From the NCBI GenBank assembly GCA_964545475.1, contig CAZJGG010000004.1, forward strand, positions 1 through 64,000: a stretch of 64,000 nt of DNA, written 5' to 3'. Position 1 is the first letter of the stretch. The number at the start of each line of letters is the position of its first letter. The notes below the pieces were generated by a model, which was not told the DNA's origin, ran no database searches, and worked only from the letters and a program-made list of their open reading frames with translations. This DNA comes from CAZJGG01 sp964545475. Its GTDB lineage: Bacteria; Bacillota; Clostridia; Lachnospirales; JAISER01. This document shows positions 25,484-34,614 of this stretch, in pieces. A program made the position numbers and the translations under genes.

Positions 25484-28186
25484 ATGGCTACAGAAACAAT
25501 TAAATATGCAGGGCTAAAGCTCACAGTTGATGGAGCGGCTGAATTTCAAAAATCATTGTCCGAAATAAACGGTAATTTGAAACAAAGCCAAGCGGAATTG
25601 AGTAAGTCAACAGCGGAGTACGGAAAAAACAGTAAAGAAATTGGTGCTTTAACCGCACAACAAAAGTTTTTAGATGAAAGCCTTAACCTTAACAAAGAGA
25701 AACAAAGCGCATTAAATGAAATTGTAGAGGAAGCATCTAAACAGTACGGCGAAAATTCAAAGGAAGTGCAAGCCCTTAAAACCAAATTGACAGAAGCGGA
25801 AGCGGAAGAAATACGGCTTCAAAAATCGCTTGATGTTGTAAACAAGGAATTAGTCACACAAAAAAGCGGTTGGACGCAATTAGGCACTTCCTTAACTGAA
25901 AACGGGAAAAAGCTACAAGAGGTAGGCGGCAAAATATCAGACGTAGGCAAAAATTTATCTCTGAAATTGACAGCACCTATAATTGGAGCGGGAACGGCGG
26001 CGGTAAAGTTTTTTGGTGATTTTCAAGAAGGCGTTAATAAAATTAACACTCTCGACATGTCAGCCCCGCCGGAAAAAATTAATAAAATAAAAGGTGAAAT
26101 GTTAGCCCTTTCATCAAAAACAGGAATTGCCGCAACCGATATATCAGAAGCCACTTATCAAATGGGATCGGCGTTAGGCGAATTGGGAGATGATGTTGTA
26201 TCGTATGTAGAAGTTGCAAATAAAGCGGCAATAGGCGGCTTTACAGATACATCTACAGCAGTAAATGGGCTAACAACTGTTATGAATACTTACGGATTAA
26301 AAGGATCGGAAGCAATGTCTAAAATTTCCGATCAAATGTTGATGGCGCAAAACTTAGGTAAAACTTCATTTGGTGAAGTTGCTTCATCAATCGGTAATGT
26401 TGTGCCTATAGCCAATTCATTAAATGTTTCAACGGAAGAATTATTTGCTTCATATGCAACACTGACAAAAAACGGAATTGCAACGGCGCAAGCGACCACA
26501 GGGCTAAAAGCGGCATATTCAAACATTATAAAACCGTCATCGGATGCGAGTAAAGCGGCTGAACAACTTGGAATAGATTTTAGCGCGGCACACTTGCAAT
26601 CAGTTGGTTGGGCTGGATTTTTAGACGAAATAAAGGAAAAAACAGGCGGCAACACTGAAACAATGGCAAAATTGTTTGGATCGGTTGAAGCCCTCAATAC
26701 AGTAACAGTATTAACCTCTGAAAACGGTATGAATGACCTAAACAATGCACTTGTAGCAATGGAAAATTCAACAGGGGCGACAGATGCGGCATTTGCAAAA
26801 ATGCAAGAAGGGGTTAATAAGTCGTTTTCTATGGTATTAAATGACCTAAAAAACACAGCTATTCAGCTTGGAGATATTATTGCGCCCGCTATAGAGCCTA
26901 TTATTGAAAAGTTAGGCGAAGCGATTAAGTGGTTTGGCACATTGGATGACAGTGTAAAAACCACTGTTATAGTATTTGCCGGAATCGCCGCCGCCATCGG
27001 TCCTGTAGTAGCCGCTATAGGAAGTGTTATGAGTGTGGCGGGCGAATTGTCTGTAGCGTTTGGCGTAGTTGCAACAAAAATAGCGGCGGCGGGCGGTTTA
27101 ATTCCGGCATTGGCGGGGCTTGCGCCTGTATTGTTGCCTATAGTGGGCGTAATCGCCGGAGTAGTAGCGGCGGGTGTTCTTCTGTATCAGAATTGGGATT
27201 TAGTCAAGGAAAAGGCAAAAGCCTTATATGACTATCTAAAGCCTACATTTGATACTATTAAAAAATTTTTTAATGACTGGGGAAGAGAAGTCTCTCCTAT
27301 ATTTACGACAGCTTTTGAAAATATTAAAAGATTAGCAGAAACAATTTTTAACGGCTTAAAAGATTTTTGGGAAAATTGGGGCAGTACAATAAAAACATTA
27401 TTTGAAACCCTGTTTAACAATGTCAAAATCATTGTCAGTACGGCGTTTGAAGTTATAAAAACCGTAGTAAACACAGTCCTTAAAAACATAAGCGAAGCAA
27501 TAAACATTTTTACAAGCGTCCTAAAAGGAGATTGGCAAGGCGCATGGGATAGTGTTAAAAATATATTTTCTAACTCGTGGGAGGGTATAAAAAGCGTAGC
27601 TGGAACACTTTTAGGCGGCATACTGAACTTATTCGAAAATTCTGTTTCTGGCATGATCTCAATTGGAGCGGACATTATTGGCGGCTTGATTGAGGGGCTA
27701 AAGAGTAAAACAGACGCAGTTAAAAACACCGTTATAAGTATGATTAGCGGATTTACGGACAGCATTAAAAGCTTTTTCGGTATATCGTCACCGTCAAAGC
27801 TCATGAAGCAGTATTTTTCATGGGTTGGTGAAGGTATGATTATCGGGCTAAATTCGCAAGCGGATGAGCTTGTTAAAACGTCAAAGAAAATATCTGAAAA
27901 TGTAACGGACAGCCTACATATTGATCCTACAGGACTTATAACAAGTTCAAAGGACGTTTTAGACAACATGCAGGAAGCTATACCCGACTTGAAAAGCAAT
28001 ATTAACAGGGTTGTAAACATCAAAACAGAACAATCAAACGCAAAGCCGCCCGAAATACTTATTACTGGTAATTCCTTTGTAATACGTGAGGAAAGCGACA
28101 TTGAAAAGGTTGCTAAGGAAGTATTGCGGCAATTAACCAAAGAAACACAATATAACAGCCGGATAGGAGGAATAGCCTTGATATGA
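25484..28186 (+). CDS. Tape measure protein
   Basis: A 900-residue protein. The N-terminal third is coiled coil (residues 20-130). A TP901-type tape-measure core follows (ALSSKTGIAATDISEATYQM, LTTVMNTYGLKG). Hydrophobic segments lie around residues 495-565, with VGVIAGVVAAGVLLYQNWD. It sets tail length and enters the membrane during DNA injection. This is the kind of protein that Ltp-type exclusion factors act on. Overlaps the Dit gene by 4 bp. Confidence 0.93.
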   Translation: MATETIKYAGLKLTVDGAAEFQKSLSEINGNLKQSQAELSKSTAEYGKNSKEIGALTAQQKFLDESLNLNKEKQSALNEIVEEASKQYGENSKEVQALKTKLTEAEAEEIRLQKSLDVVNKELVTQKSGWTQLGTSLTENGKKLQEVGGKISDVGKNLSLKLTAPIIGAGTAAVKFFGDFQEGVNKINTLDMSAPPEKINKIKGEMLALSSKTGIAATDISEATYQMGSALGELGDDVVSYVEVANKAAIGGFTDTSTAVNGLTTVMNTYGLKGSEAMSKISDQMLMAQNLGKTSFGEVASSIGNVVPIANSLNVSTEELFASYATLTKNGIATAQATTGLKAAYSNIIKPSSDASKAAEQLGIDFSAAHLQSVGWAGFLDEIKEKTGGNTETMAKLFGSVEALNTVTVLTSENGMNDLNNALVAMENSTGATDAAFAKMQEGVNKSFSMVLNDLKNTAIQLGDIIAPAIEPIIEKLGEAIKWFGTLDDSVKTTVIVFAGIAAAIGPVVAAIGSVMSVAGELSVAFGVVATKIAAAGGLIPALAGLAPVLLPIVGVIAGVVAAGVLLYQNWDLVKEKAKALYDYLKPTFDTIKKFFNDWGREVSPIFTTAFENIKRLAETIFNGLKDFWENWGSTIKTLFETLFNNVKIIVSTAFEVIKTVVNTVLKNISEAINIFTSVLKGDWQGAWDSVKNIFSNSWEGIKSVAGTLLGGILNLFENSVSGMISIGADIIGGLIEGLKSKTDAVKNTVISMISGFTDSIKSFFGISSPSKLMKQYFSWVGEGMIIGLNSQADELVKTSKKISENVTDSLHIDPTGLITSSKDVLDNMQEAIPDLKSNINRVVNIKTEQSNAKPPEILITGNSFVIREESDIEKVAKEVLRQLTKETQYNSRIGGIALI

Positions 28187-28728
28187 TGGTAGGTTTTTTC
28201 TTTAACAACATGCACAGCAAAGAGTTTGATATAGCAATGGAGGATGCGGCGCGTGGGCTATTGCCGTCCTTGCGCCGTAATGACTATGAGATTACAGGCA
28301 GACACGGAACGGTTGATTATGGTAACGAAACGTACAATACAAGGCAAATAACCGTTGATATTGGATTTATCAGCGACAATGTTTCAAATTTGCAATTAAA
28401 AGCCCGTGAAATAGCCTACTGGTTAAGCGGCAAAGGTATTTTATATTTTGATGATGAGCCGGATAAAGCCTATAACGCACGGATATATGAAGCCGTGAAC
28501 ACCGAACAGCTTATACGAGCTAAACGGGCATCTGTTACCTTTGAATGTCAGCCGTTTGCTACATCAATCAATTATTTCCAAAGTATCAATACAGGCGTTA
28601 GTAGCGGAAAGGAAATACAAGTTGTAAGCAAAGGTTCACAGCCCACGCCATGTATAATAATCATTAAAAATACGTGCGGTATAAACATCAGCAATATAAC
28701 CATTACAAGAAAGGCGGTAAACAGATAA
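28183..28728 (+). CDS. Distal tail protein (Dit)
   Basis: A 181-residue Sipho_tail-family protein: FFFNNMHSKEFDIAMED, EITGRHGTVDYGNETY and KAREIAYWLSGKGILYFDDEP. Dit forms the hub linking tail tube to the tip complex. The start is ATG 28183 or the next ATG. The last residues run into the next gene's start. Confidence 0.88.
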   Translation: MMVGFFFNNMHSKEFDIAMEDAARGLLPSLRRNDYEITGRHGTVDYGNETYNTRQITVDIGFISDNVSNLQLKAREIAYWLSGKGILYFDDEPDKAYNARIYEAVNTEQLIRAKRASVTFECQPFATSINYFQSINTGVSSGKEIQVVSKGSQPTPCIIIIKNTCGINISNITITRKAVNR

Positions 28729-29123
28729 TGAGTGCGAGTAATTTTTTAGAAGATGCTGTATTAAACCACTTTTTCAGAAACGGAAGTATCCAATCCCCTC
28801 CACAACTTTATTTAGCCCTGTACATTTCAGACCCAACGGATGATGACTTAGGAACGGAAATAGCGGGCGGCGGTTATCAGCGTCAAATGGTCAGCTTTTC
28901 ATCCCCAATACAGATTAACGGAAAAGCAACAATATCAAACAATATAGAAATACGTTACCCCGTTGCAACGGCTAATTGGGGAACAATTACACATTTCGGT
29001 ATACGAACAGCCTTAGAAGGCGGCAATCTTTTAGCCTATGCGCCTGTACCTGTTCCAAAGCTCATAGAGAGCGGCGATGAAGCTAAATTTAATGTAAGTA
29101 CGCTTACCGTATCTATGGATTGA
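28728..29123 (+). CDS. Tail fibre-like structural protein
   Basis: A 131-residue protein from ATG 28728. It contains YLALYISDPTDDDLGTEI and GGGYQRQMVSF, a widespread phage tail structural family, and NWGTITHFGIR. Position between Dit and the tip endopeptidase supports a baseplate role. Confidence 0.7.
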   Translation: MSASNFLEDAVLNHFFRNGSIQSPPQLYLALYISDPTDDDLGTEIAGGGYQRQMVSFSSPIQINGKATISNNIEIRYPVATANWGTITHFGIRTALEGGNLLAYAPVPVPKLIESGDEAKFNVSTLTVSMD

Positions 29124-29144
29124 TAATAAGGGAGGGCGGGCTTT

Positions 29145-29738
29145 ATGTTTAACCGACAGCCCTTTAATAAAGGCAAGTATAACGTATCATTCTATCAAAA
29201 TACTGTTGATTTTTATGGGTTTATCGATCTTGCGCTTGAAGCAAGCGCAAGGATAAATGCCATAAGTAATTTCCAAGGCACTTCCGAGACAGAATTATCT
29301 ATAGAAGGAAATATTAACTACAGCGTAAACATGCAAGGTAATGCAGAAATGGAATTACTATTAGATGGGGCTATAATTAAATCTATATCATTTGACGGCA
29401 GTTCTATAATGCTTATTCATGCAAGTGGAGAAATTGTCCGTCAACGCTTTTTCGATGGTGAAGCGGGATTAGTGCTTGAAGTAACGAGTCAAGGCTTTAA
29501 TACGTACCGTTATGAGTACATCAAGCTACCCGATCTTATATTAAGAACGGGTGATGAGCTTATTATAAACACGGACGAAATGACGGTAACGCTCAACGGG
29601 CAAAACGTTATTCAGTACTTAAGCAGGGATAGCGAATTTTTCTTATTCAATCCCCGTGAGAACGATATTATATATACAAGCGGCAACGCAAACGACAAGG
29701 TAGACATAAAAATACTATGGAAAGACGCATTTCTATAA
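29145..29738 (+). CDS. Distal-tail-like structural protein
   Basis: A 197-residue beta-rich protein with the start RQPFNKGKYNV and the ending DSEFFLFNPRENDIIYTSG, VDIKILWKDAFL. This C-terminal pattern is the Siphovirus tail-component C-terminal domain, as in Dit proteins. It may be an accessory baseplate/fibre protein. Confidence 0.65.
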   Translation: MFNRQPFNKGKYNVSFYQNTVDFYGFIDLALEASARINAISNFQGTSETELSIEGNINYSVNMQGNAEMELLLDGAIIKSISFDGSSIMLIHASGEIVRQRFFDGEAGLVLEVTSQGFNTYRYEYIKLPDLILRTGDELIINTDEMTVTLNGQNVIQYLSRDSEFFLFNPRENDIIYTSGNANDKVDIKILWKDAFL

Positions 29739-29753
29739 CGCGGGGGTGATGGT

Positions 29754-31850
29754 TTGGGTAATGCCAATATACCGCAAGTATTCGACCAAAACATGATGCG
29801 GTTATGCTTCTTGGATAAAGCCACAAGGATCGGTTACAGGCAGGTTTTTAATGGCTTGTGGACGGCTACCTTCACGCTTCCGGCAGATGATCCGAAAAAT
29901 ACGTACTGCAAGCCTTTTAACTATGTTGAAATATACGATGACAAAAGGCGTATTGAGCTATTCAGAATATTACCAAGCACATTGTCAAGAGCGGCTAACG
30001 GATATATCACATATGAATGTGAACACGTTATTGCTACCCTAATTGACAATGTGCTTTTTAAGTATCACGAAATTGGTAATATTGGCGTATATACGCCGGA
30101 AGTTATTCAATATGTGCTAAACAAGCAAAAAACAAAAAAGTGGAAGTTAGGAAAATGCGACTTTAACAAGCAATTCCTTTATAAATGGGAAAATGAAAAC
30201 CTCTGTAGCGCATTGTTCTCTATACCAAAACCATTTATTGAGGACTACCATTTTACCTACGATACTTCAAGCTATCCGTGGACGCTCAACCTTGTAGCGG
30301 CTGAAACCTCTATAGGCTGTGAAATCCGTTACAGAAAAAATATGCAGTCTATAGATAAATATGTTGATCCCGCTAACCTTGTAACGCGCATTTATCCGCT
30401 TGGATATGGCGAAGGCGATAACCAATTAACCATCGAAAGCGTCAATGACAAAGTGCCTTATCTTGAAGCTGATACCATAAGCACATACGGATTAAAGGAA
30501 GTAATATGGGTTGATAGGCGTTTCGAGGATGCCGAGAGCTTGAAAGCGACTGCACAAAGCATGTTAGACGAATTGAAAATACCCTATATAAGCTATTCCA
30601 TAAATTCAATAGACCTATTCAAGAAAACAGCACAGAGCTTTGACGAATTTAAGGAAGGTAAAGTAGTACGGGTTATTGACAAAGAAGACAACATAAATTT
30701 TGACGCTAAAATTGTTGAGATTGAAAAGAGCGATGTTACAAAAGCCGCTATAAACGTTACGATAGCCAATAAAAATAAAAGCGTTGCGGGAAGTATAGCA
30801 GATATGCAGGAGCGGGCAAGGATAAACGAAACATATGCACAGGGATCTGCTACGCTTATGACTATTCCCTATATCGACAACGCCGATGTAGGTTATCCGG
30901 CAATATTTGAATTTTACTTACCTTCAAGCATGGTAAATATAAACAAAGCAATGTTAAGGGTACAAATACAGCCGTTTAGGGGATATTCAAAGGCGATAAA
31001 AGGCGGCGGCGATATTGCAACGTCCACGCAAAGCGGAGGCGGCAGTCAACAGACTTCATCAAGCGGCGGCGGTACAACAACGTCCACGCAAAGCGGCGGC
31101 GGCAGTCAACAGACTTCATCAAGCGGCGGCGGTACAACAACGTCCACGCAGAGCGGCGGCGGCAGTCAGCAGACTTCATCAAGCGGCGGCGGAACAACGA
31201 CAACAACTCAAAGCGGCGGCGGAACAACGGCTACAAGTAATGGTTCAGGAGCTACAACATTAACATACAATTTGTCAAGCGGTTGGGGCGGAGCACATGC
31301 TTTTACTAGCGAAGCACATGGGGCTAATGCAAGTCATGCGCATAGTATTGTACATACGCATGACTTACAAAACCATACGCACCAAATAGAGCTACAAGCG
31401 CATGAGCATGGAATAACGATACAAGACCACAACCACAGCATAAATATTCCGGCGCATACGCACAGTGTAACGATACAAGACCACAGCCACAGCATAAATA
31501 TTCCGGCACATACGCACGGTATAACCATACAAGACCACAGCCACAGCATAACTATTCCGGCACACTCTCACAGCATAACTATTCCTGAACACACTCATGA
31601 TATTCAGTTCGGTATTTATGTAGGAACAATGGCAAACAGCCTTGAAATAAAGGTAGACGGCAGGGCGATGCCCGCACTTACAGACTATAGCAATATTGAT
31701 ATTATCAAGTATTTATCAACAGACAAAAGCGGCAGAATTACAAGGGATACATGGCATAAGTTAGAAATTGTACCCGATAAGCTAACTCGAATTTCCGCTT
31801 GCCTGTTCTTAGATATATTCACTAATTCAAGGGGCGGGGGTGATTATTGA
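29754..31850 (+). CDS. Tail tip endopeptidase/Tal-like protein with repeat-rich C terminus
   Basis: A 698-residue protein starting at TTG 29754. Residues 1-360 match the prophage tail endopeptidase (minor structural protein N-terminal) family: FTLPADDPKN, IGVYTPEVIQYVL and VTRIYPLGYGEG. Residues about 420-490 are a Gly/Ser/Thr/Gln linker made of 20-residue repeats. Residues about 540-615 are eight nine-residue repeats ending in H-x-H. A small beta domain closes the protein. It likely forms the trimeric tail tip that contacts the cell surface, with metal bound by the H-x-H repeats. Confidence 0.85.
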   Translation: MGNANIPQVFDQNMMRLCFLDKATRIGYRQVFNGLWTATFTLPADDPKNTYCKPFNYVEIYDDKRRIELFRILPSTLSRAANGYITYECEHVIATLIDNVLFKYHEIGNIGVYTPEVIQYVLNKQKTKKWKLGKCDFNKQFLYKWENENLCSALFSIPKPFIEDYHFTYDTSSYPWTLNLVAAETSIGCEIRYRKNMQSIDKYVDPANLVTRIYPLGYGEGDNQLTIESVNDKVPYLEADTISTYGLKEVIWVDRRFEDAESLKATAQSMLDELKIPYISYSINSIDLFKKTAQSFDEFKEGKVVRVIDKEDNINFDAKIVEIEKSDVTKAAINVTIANKNKSVAGSIADMQERARINETYAQGSATLMTIPYIDNADVGYPAIFEFYLPSSMVNINKAMLRVQIQPFRGYSKAIKGGGDIATSTQSGGGSQQTSSSGGGTTTSTQSGGGSQQTSSSGGGTTTSTQSGGGSQQTSSSGGGTTTTTQSGGGTTATSNGSGATTLTYNLSSGWGGAHAFTSEAHGANASHAHSIVHTHDLQNHTHQIELQAHEHGITIQDHNHSINIPAHTHSVTIQDHSHSINIPAHTHGITIQDHSHSITIPAHSHSITIPEHTHDIQFGIYVGTMANSLEIKVDGRAMPALTDYSNIDIIKYLSTDKSGRITRDTWHKLEIVPDKLTRISACLFLDIFTNSRGGGDY
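31018..31210 (+). repeat. 60-bp tandem repeats coding for a Gly/Ser linker
   Basis: Three near-identical 60-bp units (offsets 31021, 31081 and 31141) plus a partial copy encode repeats of the type STQSGGGSQQTSSSGGGTTT. Differences between units are few and mostly synonymous, suggesting recent expansion. The repeat count is prone to change by slippage and to assembly error. Confidence 0.9.
31384..31600 (+). repeat. Nine-residue H-x-H repeat array
   Basis: About eight 27-bp units encode the pattern [SG]-I-T-I-x-x-H-x-H (for example SINIPAHTH and GITIQDHSH). H-x-H motifs in trimeric tail spikes and fibres coordinate metal ions along a beta-helical shaft. This part is histidine-rich and lacks disulfides. 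Confidence 0.85.
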
Positions 31851-32251
31851 TGGAATTAAGGGAAATGTATAGCGGCGTTGTCAATAGCACGGAAACATTC
31901 ATTGTAGGCAACATATCAGCCGCAGACACAGTAATTTACGTGCAGGACGGAACGAGCATACCCTATGCGCCTAACTTGCTTGTAATTGGCGGTAATCTTG
32001 CAAGCGCGGAAACGGTTAAATTAATAGAAAAGCAAGGCAATAAATTAACCGTGCAACGGGCATTTCAAGGAGCGGCTAACGCTTGGACGGATACAACGGT
32101 AATAGCCCGAAACTTTACAGAATACGACCACAGCGCTTTTATTCACAACATAAAAGGCATTAACAGCGAATTGGAAGCCTTTAAGGATCGTGTCTACAGC
32201 GCGGCAGTTTTGGGTGTTAGTTTTCTTGGAAATTCATATTTAGGAGGATGA
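31850..32251 (+). CDS. Phage tail-region protein, function unknown
   Basis: About 133 residues from ATG 31850; the stop of the preceding gene overlaps. Beta-rich (ETFIVGNISAADTVIYVQDG, LLVIGGNLASAETVKL). Similar domains occur in tail-fibre-associated proteins that start with an adhesion or assembly segment. It lies between the tail tip and the DGR variable protein. Confidence 0.6.
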   Translation: MELREMYSGVVNSTETFIVGNISAADTVIYVQDGTSIPYAPNLLVIGGNLASAETVKLIEKQGNKLTVQRAFQGAANAWTDTTVIARNFTEYDHSAFIHNIKGINSELEAFKDRVYSAAVLGVSFLGNSYLGG

Positions 32252-32255
32252 TAAC

Positions 32256-32669
32256 ATGGTAGGTTTTCCTAAAACCATAAAGACGGGGCAAGATTTATAT
32301 AATTGCCTTGCGATGGTTAAAAACGGCGATTTACCCGCAGTAGAATTAAAACAGGAAATAGAGCGTATAGAGCGCACAAACAGCCTATACGTTCCTGTAA
32401 ATGGCATTGACGGGCGCAAAGCAACGGTAAGCTACTGTAATGAGGTTAGTATTGGCATGACGCTACAAAACAGCCTTAAAGTTACAGCGATAGACGTTGT
32501 AAAAGGCGATGACGATCAGCCAAAAGAAACAATAATTACGTTCGGTAAAAACGTTCCCACCGACACGACCGAGCTTATAATACCGTTGGCGGCAAGCATT
32601 TTTAACGAAATGGGTATATCACAAGAGCGTTTAGACGAAATAAAGGGGGAATTGGTTAAGTATGAGTAG
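32256..32669 (+). CDS. Phage protein upstream of the DGR target, function unknown
   Basis: A 137-residue protein (MVGFPKTIKTGQDLYNCLAM) from a strong GGAGGATG site. It overlaps the variable-protein gene by 8 bp, so the two are probably made together, and it may be a chaperone or adaptor for that adhesin. The C terminus is helical (MGISQERLDEIKGELVKYE). Family not recognised. Confidence 0.6.
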   Translation: MVGFPKTIKTGQDLYNCLAMVKNGDLPAVELKQEIERIERTNSLYVPVNGIDGRKATVSYCNEVSIGMTLQNSLKVTAIDVVKGDDDQPKETIITFGKNVPTDTTELIIPLAASIFNEMGISQERLDEIKGELVKYE

Positions 32670-33882
32670 AATATTAGTTGACGATCCCACAAGGCAAGAC
32701 CCGAGAGCCTTACTCACAACGGCAAAAATGGCGGCGGTATTTGATTTAGTGTCCAAAACGGACACATTTATTAAATGCACGGGTGACGCTGAAATAACGC
32801 TTGAAAGCGATTGTTATTTTAGCGTAAATAGCGGTGTATTCAAGTCAACGCTAACAAAATTGACCGCCGCCCATTTGGACATCGGTAGTTTTACCGTTGG
32901 GAAAGATTATTATGTTTACGTTTGCGACACAGGGAACTTGTTAGATGAAGTATACAGAATATCCTTAAATAGCACGTATCCGAGCGGCTATACAGCGAGC
33001 AATTCCCGCAAAATAGGCGGCTTCCATTATGGAAAATGCCGCCGCATAAACGCAATTACGCTAAAGCCTGTAAACGCTTCTAACGTGGAGTATGGGGCGG
33101 GTTGGGAAGCTAATGTATACGATGGCATCGTTCCACGTTCCGTATGGACGCTTAAACACCGTCCGAAGTGTAGCCCCGAAGGGATGGTTTTCTTGGGGGA
33201 TGGCGTATGGGTTGATATATACCTTTCATCAGACAACGGAGCGGGCGGCTTAAAATCCACTTACAACAGTATTCCCATGACTGGTACGGAGGGTATGGAC
33301 TGGTATAAATTCAATGAGCGAGCTTTAACAGTTGGAAAACGTATGCTTACTTATGATGAGTTTTGTCGCATGGCAATGGGAAGCCCGCAAGGTTTAGCGG
33401 GTGATAATACAAACGCATGGACGGGAGGCACAGCCCGCAAAGAAACGGGTTTTGTAGCCAACGCAACAAGTTCAATAGGTACAAGGGATGCCGTGGGTAA
33501 TGTATGGGAGTGGTTAAAAGACCTAATTACAAACGCAAGCGGAAGGGTTTTAATGGGTACGACAACGCCCACAGACTACACATATACGGATCGGTTTGAA
33601 GCGGACGGAACAACAAGACCGTTGGTAACGAACGGAACAGCGCACGGCACTACAACAAGAAACGATGCAGGTGCGCCAGTTGCGGGCGCATGGGGTTGGG
33701 ATCGTGCTACACCATTTCCGGGTTGTGGTAATATATACGAATATTACGATCAAAGCCTTATTGCGGTGATTGCGGGCGGGGGTTGGGCTTATGGCGTGAG
33801 TGCGGGTTGCCGCGCCGTGGTTTTGAACAATTACCCGTGGCATGTGCACACGGGCATTGGCGTTCGCCTTGCCTGTGACTAA
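32662..33882 (+). CDS. DGR variable protein: tail adhesin with C-type-lectin fold
   Basis: A 406-residue protein. Residues 1-130 look like a tail-attachment/beta domain. Residues about 170-406 have the formylglycine-generating-enzyme/C-type-lectin pattern of DGR targets: GKRMLTYDEFCRMA, DAVGNVWEWLKD, and the C-terminal variable segment ending GIGVRLACD. The last 113 bp of coding sequence are VR1. Codons changed relative to the template are G374, A376, Y377, S380, V387, H394, H396 and G398, clustered as a ligand-binding face. It lies with the tail tip genes, so it should be the receptor-binding protein. Confidence 0.93.
   Translation: MSRILVDDPTRQDPRALLTTAKMAAVFDLVSKTDTFIKCTGDAEITLESDCYFSVNSGVFKSTLTKLTAAHLDIGSFTVGKDYYVYVCDTGNLLDEVYRISLNSTYPSGYTASNSRKIGGFHYGKCRRINAITLKPVNASNVEYGAGWEANVYDGIVPRSVWTLKHRPKCSPEGMVFLGDGVWVDIYLSSDNGAGGLKSTYNSIPMTGTEGMDWYKFNERALTVGKRMLTYDEFCRMAMGSPQGLAGDNTNAWTGGTARKETGFVANATSSIGTRDAVGNVWEWLKDLITNASGRVLMGTTTPTDYTYTDRFEADGTTRPLVTNGTAHGTTTRNDAGAPVAGAWGWDRATPFPGCGNIYEYYDQSLIAVIAGGGWAYGVSAGCRAVVLNNYPWHVHTGIGVRLACD
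33767..33879 (+). repeat. DGR variable region 1 (VR1)
   Basis: A 113-bp 3' end of the adhesin gene aligns without gaps to the template repeat 34344-34456. It differs at 12 positions, all adenines in the template; none of the 88 non-adenine template positions is changed. By count the template has 25 adenines here. The conserved 3' end (ATTGGCGTTCGCCTTGCC) corresponds to the initiation-of-mutagenic-homology region. Confidence 0.97.
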
Positions 33883-33913
33883 TCTGTACTCTGTTATCTG
33901 ATTTTCTGTTTTA

Positions 33914-33933
33914 GGCGTGTCGAAAGACACGCC
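33914..33933 (+). other. DGR target hairpin with GAAA tetraloop
   Basis: GGCGTGTC-GAAA-GACACGCC forms a perfect 8-bp stem with a 4-nt loop, 34 bp after VR1. In Bordetella phage BPP-1 a hairpin/cruciform of 8 bp with a 4-nt loop just after the variable region is needed for efficient retrohoming. It is followed by TTTTTT and may also end transcription. Confidence 0.88.
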
Positions 33934-33958
33934 ATAGCTTTTTTGGAGGATTTTTTAC

Positions 33959-34300
33959 ATGAAAGAAAACTTGACACTACTTGAAAAGCTGTATGAGTTT
34001 ACGCTTTATATGTACCCTGTAATAGCTCATTATCCAAAGTATGAAAAGTTTGCGCTTCAAACGCAAACTAAAAACTGCATCTATGAGTTGATGGACTGCA
34101 TAGAAAAAGCAAATAAAAGCACTTCAAAGAAAAGTGCCATGTACGATGCCGATATGCTTCTATCAAGGCTAAGACGGCTTATCCGGCTTGCGAAAGACCT
34201 ACACTATATCAACATGCAAAAATATAAGGTTATCAGCGAGAAAATAGCCGAAATAGGCAAACTATTAGGCGGTTGGATTAAGTGGGCGCAAGGGCAATAA
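33959..34300 (+). CDS. avd: Avd-like DGR accessory protein
   Basis: A 113-residue all-helical basic protein between VR1 and TR, from ATG 33959 after TTGGAGG. Sequence features LLEKLYEFTLYMYPVIAHYPKYEKFAL and LLSRLRRLIRLAKDLHYIN fit the four-helix-bundle Avd family. Avd forms a pentamer that binds the reverse transcriptase and template RNA and is required for mutagenic retrohoming. The position matches known DGR cassettes. Confidence 0.9.
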   Translation: MKENLTLLEKLYEFTLYMYPVIAHYPKYEKFALQTQTKNCIYELMDCIEKANKSTSKKSAMYDADMLLSRLRRLIRLAKDLHYINMQKYKVISEKIAEIGKLLGGWIKWAQGQ

Positions 34301-34614
34301 AAAGCAATGGTTAATAGTTTATTTCTGCAAGGCGGCTATGCGTTGATTGCGGGCGGGAATTGGAATAATGGCGTGAATGCGGGTTGCCGCGCCGTGAATT
34401 TGAACAATTACCCGTGGAATGTGAACACGAACATTGGCGTTCGCCTTGCCTGTGACTTGGAAAGTCATACATTTATAGGCATGACATACTAAGGTGTGTC
34501 AGCACGACTAAATTTCATTAGTCAGAATTATTAACCAGTCCTAAGAGTATTAGGCAAACATAAAAAAGATGGCTACTGGTTAGTAGCGACAGCGAAAGGC
34601 AGGAGTTTATAATT
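34301..34614 (+). ncRNA. DGR template RNA region with structured spacer
   Basis: The stretch from the end of avd to the RT start holds the template repeat and a 158-nt spacer. The spacer contains four short stems: GTCAT/ATGAC (34464-34485), GACTAA/TTAGTC (34506-34523), CCTAA/TTAGG (34540-34554) and GCTAC/GTAGC (34572-34587). In BPP-1 the RNA spanning TR and the downstream spacer primes and supports cDNA synthesis. A 61-codon ORF over the TR is not considered a gene. Confidence 0.75.
34344..34456 (+). repeat. DGR template repeat (TR)
   Basis: A 113-bp template, AAY-codon-rich (many AAT/AAC triplets), which allows many amino acids after adenine mutagenesis. It serves two targets: VR1 directly upstream and VR2 about 25 kb away. 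The left edge is set by a T/G difference two bases outside the aligned block; the right edge by divergence after TGTGAC. Confidence 0.97.

Noticed and set aside
30976..31598. Long minus-strand ORFs opposite the tail-tip repeats
   Set aside because: They are low-complexity shadows (Arg-rich or Cys/Val-rich) caused by the codon pattern of the plus-strand repeats.
34307..34492. A 61-codon ORF across the template repeat
   Set aside because: It reads as the adhesin C terminus because TR is a copy of VR1. It has no upstream domain and no reason to be translated; the TR acts as RNA template.
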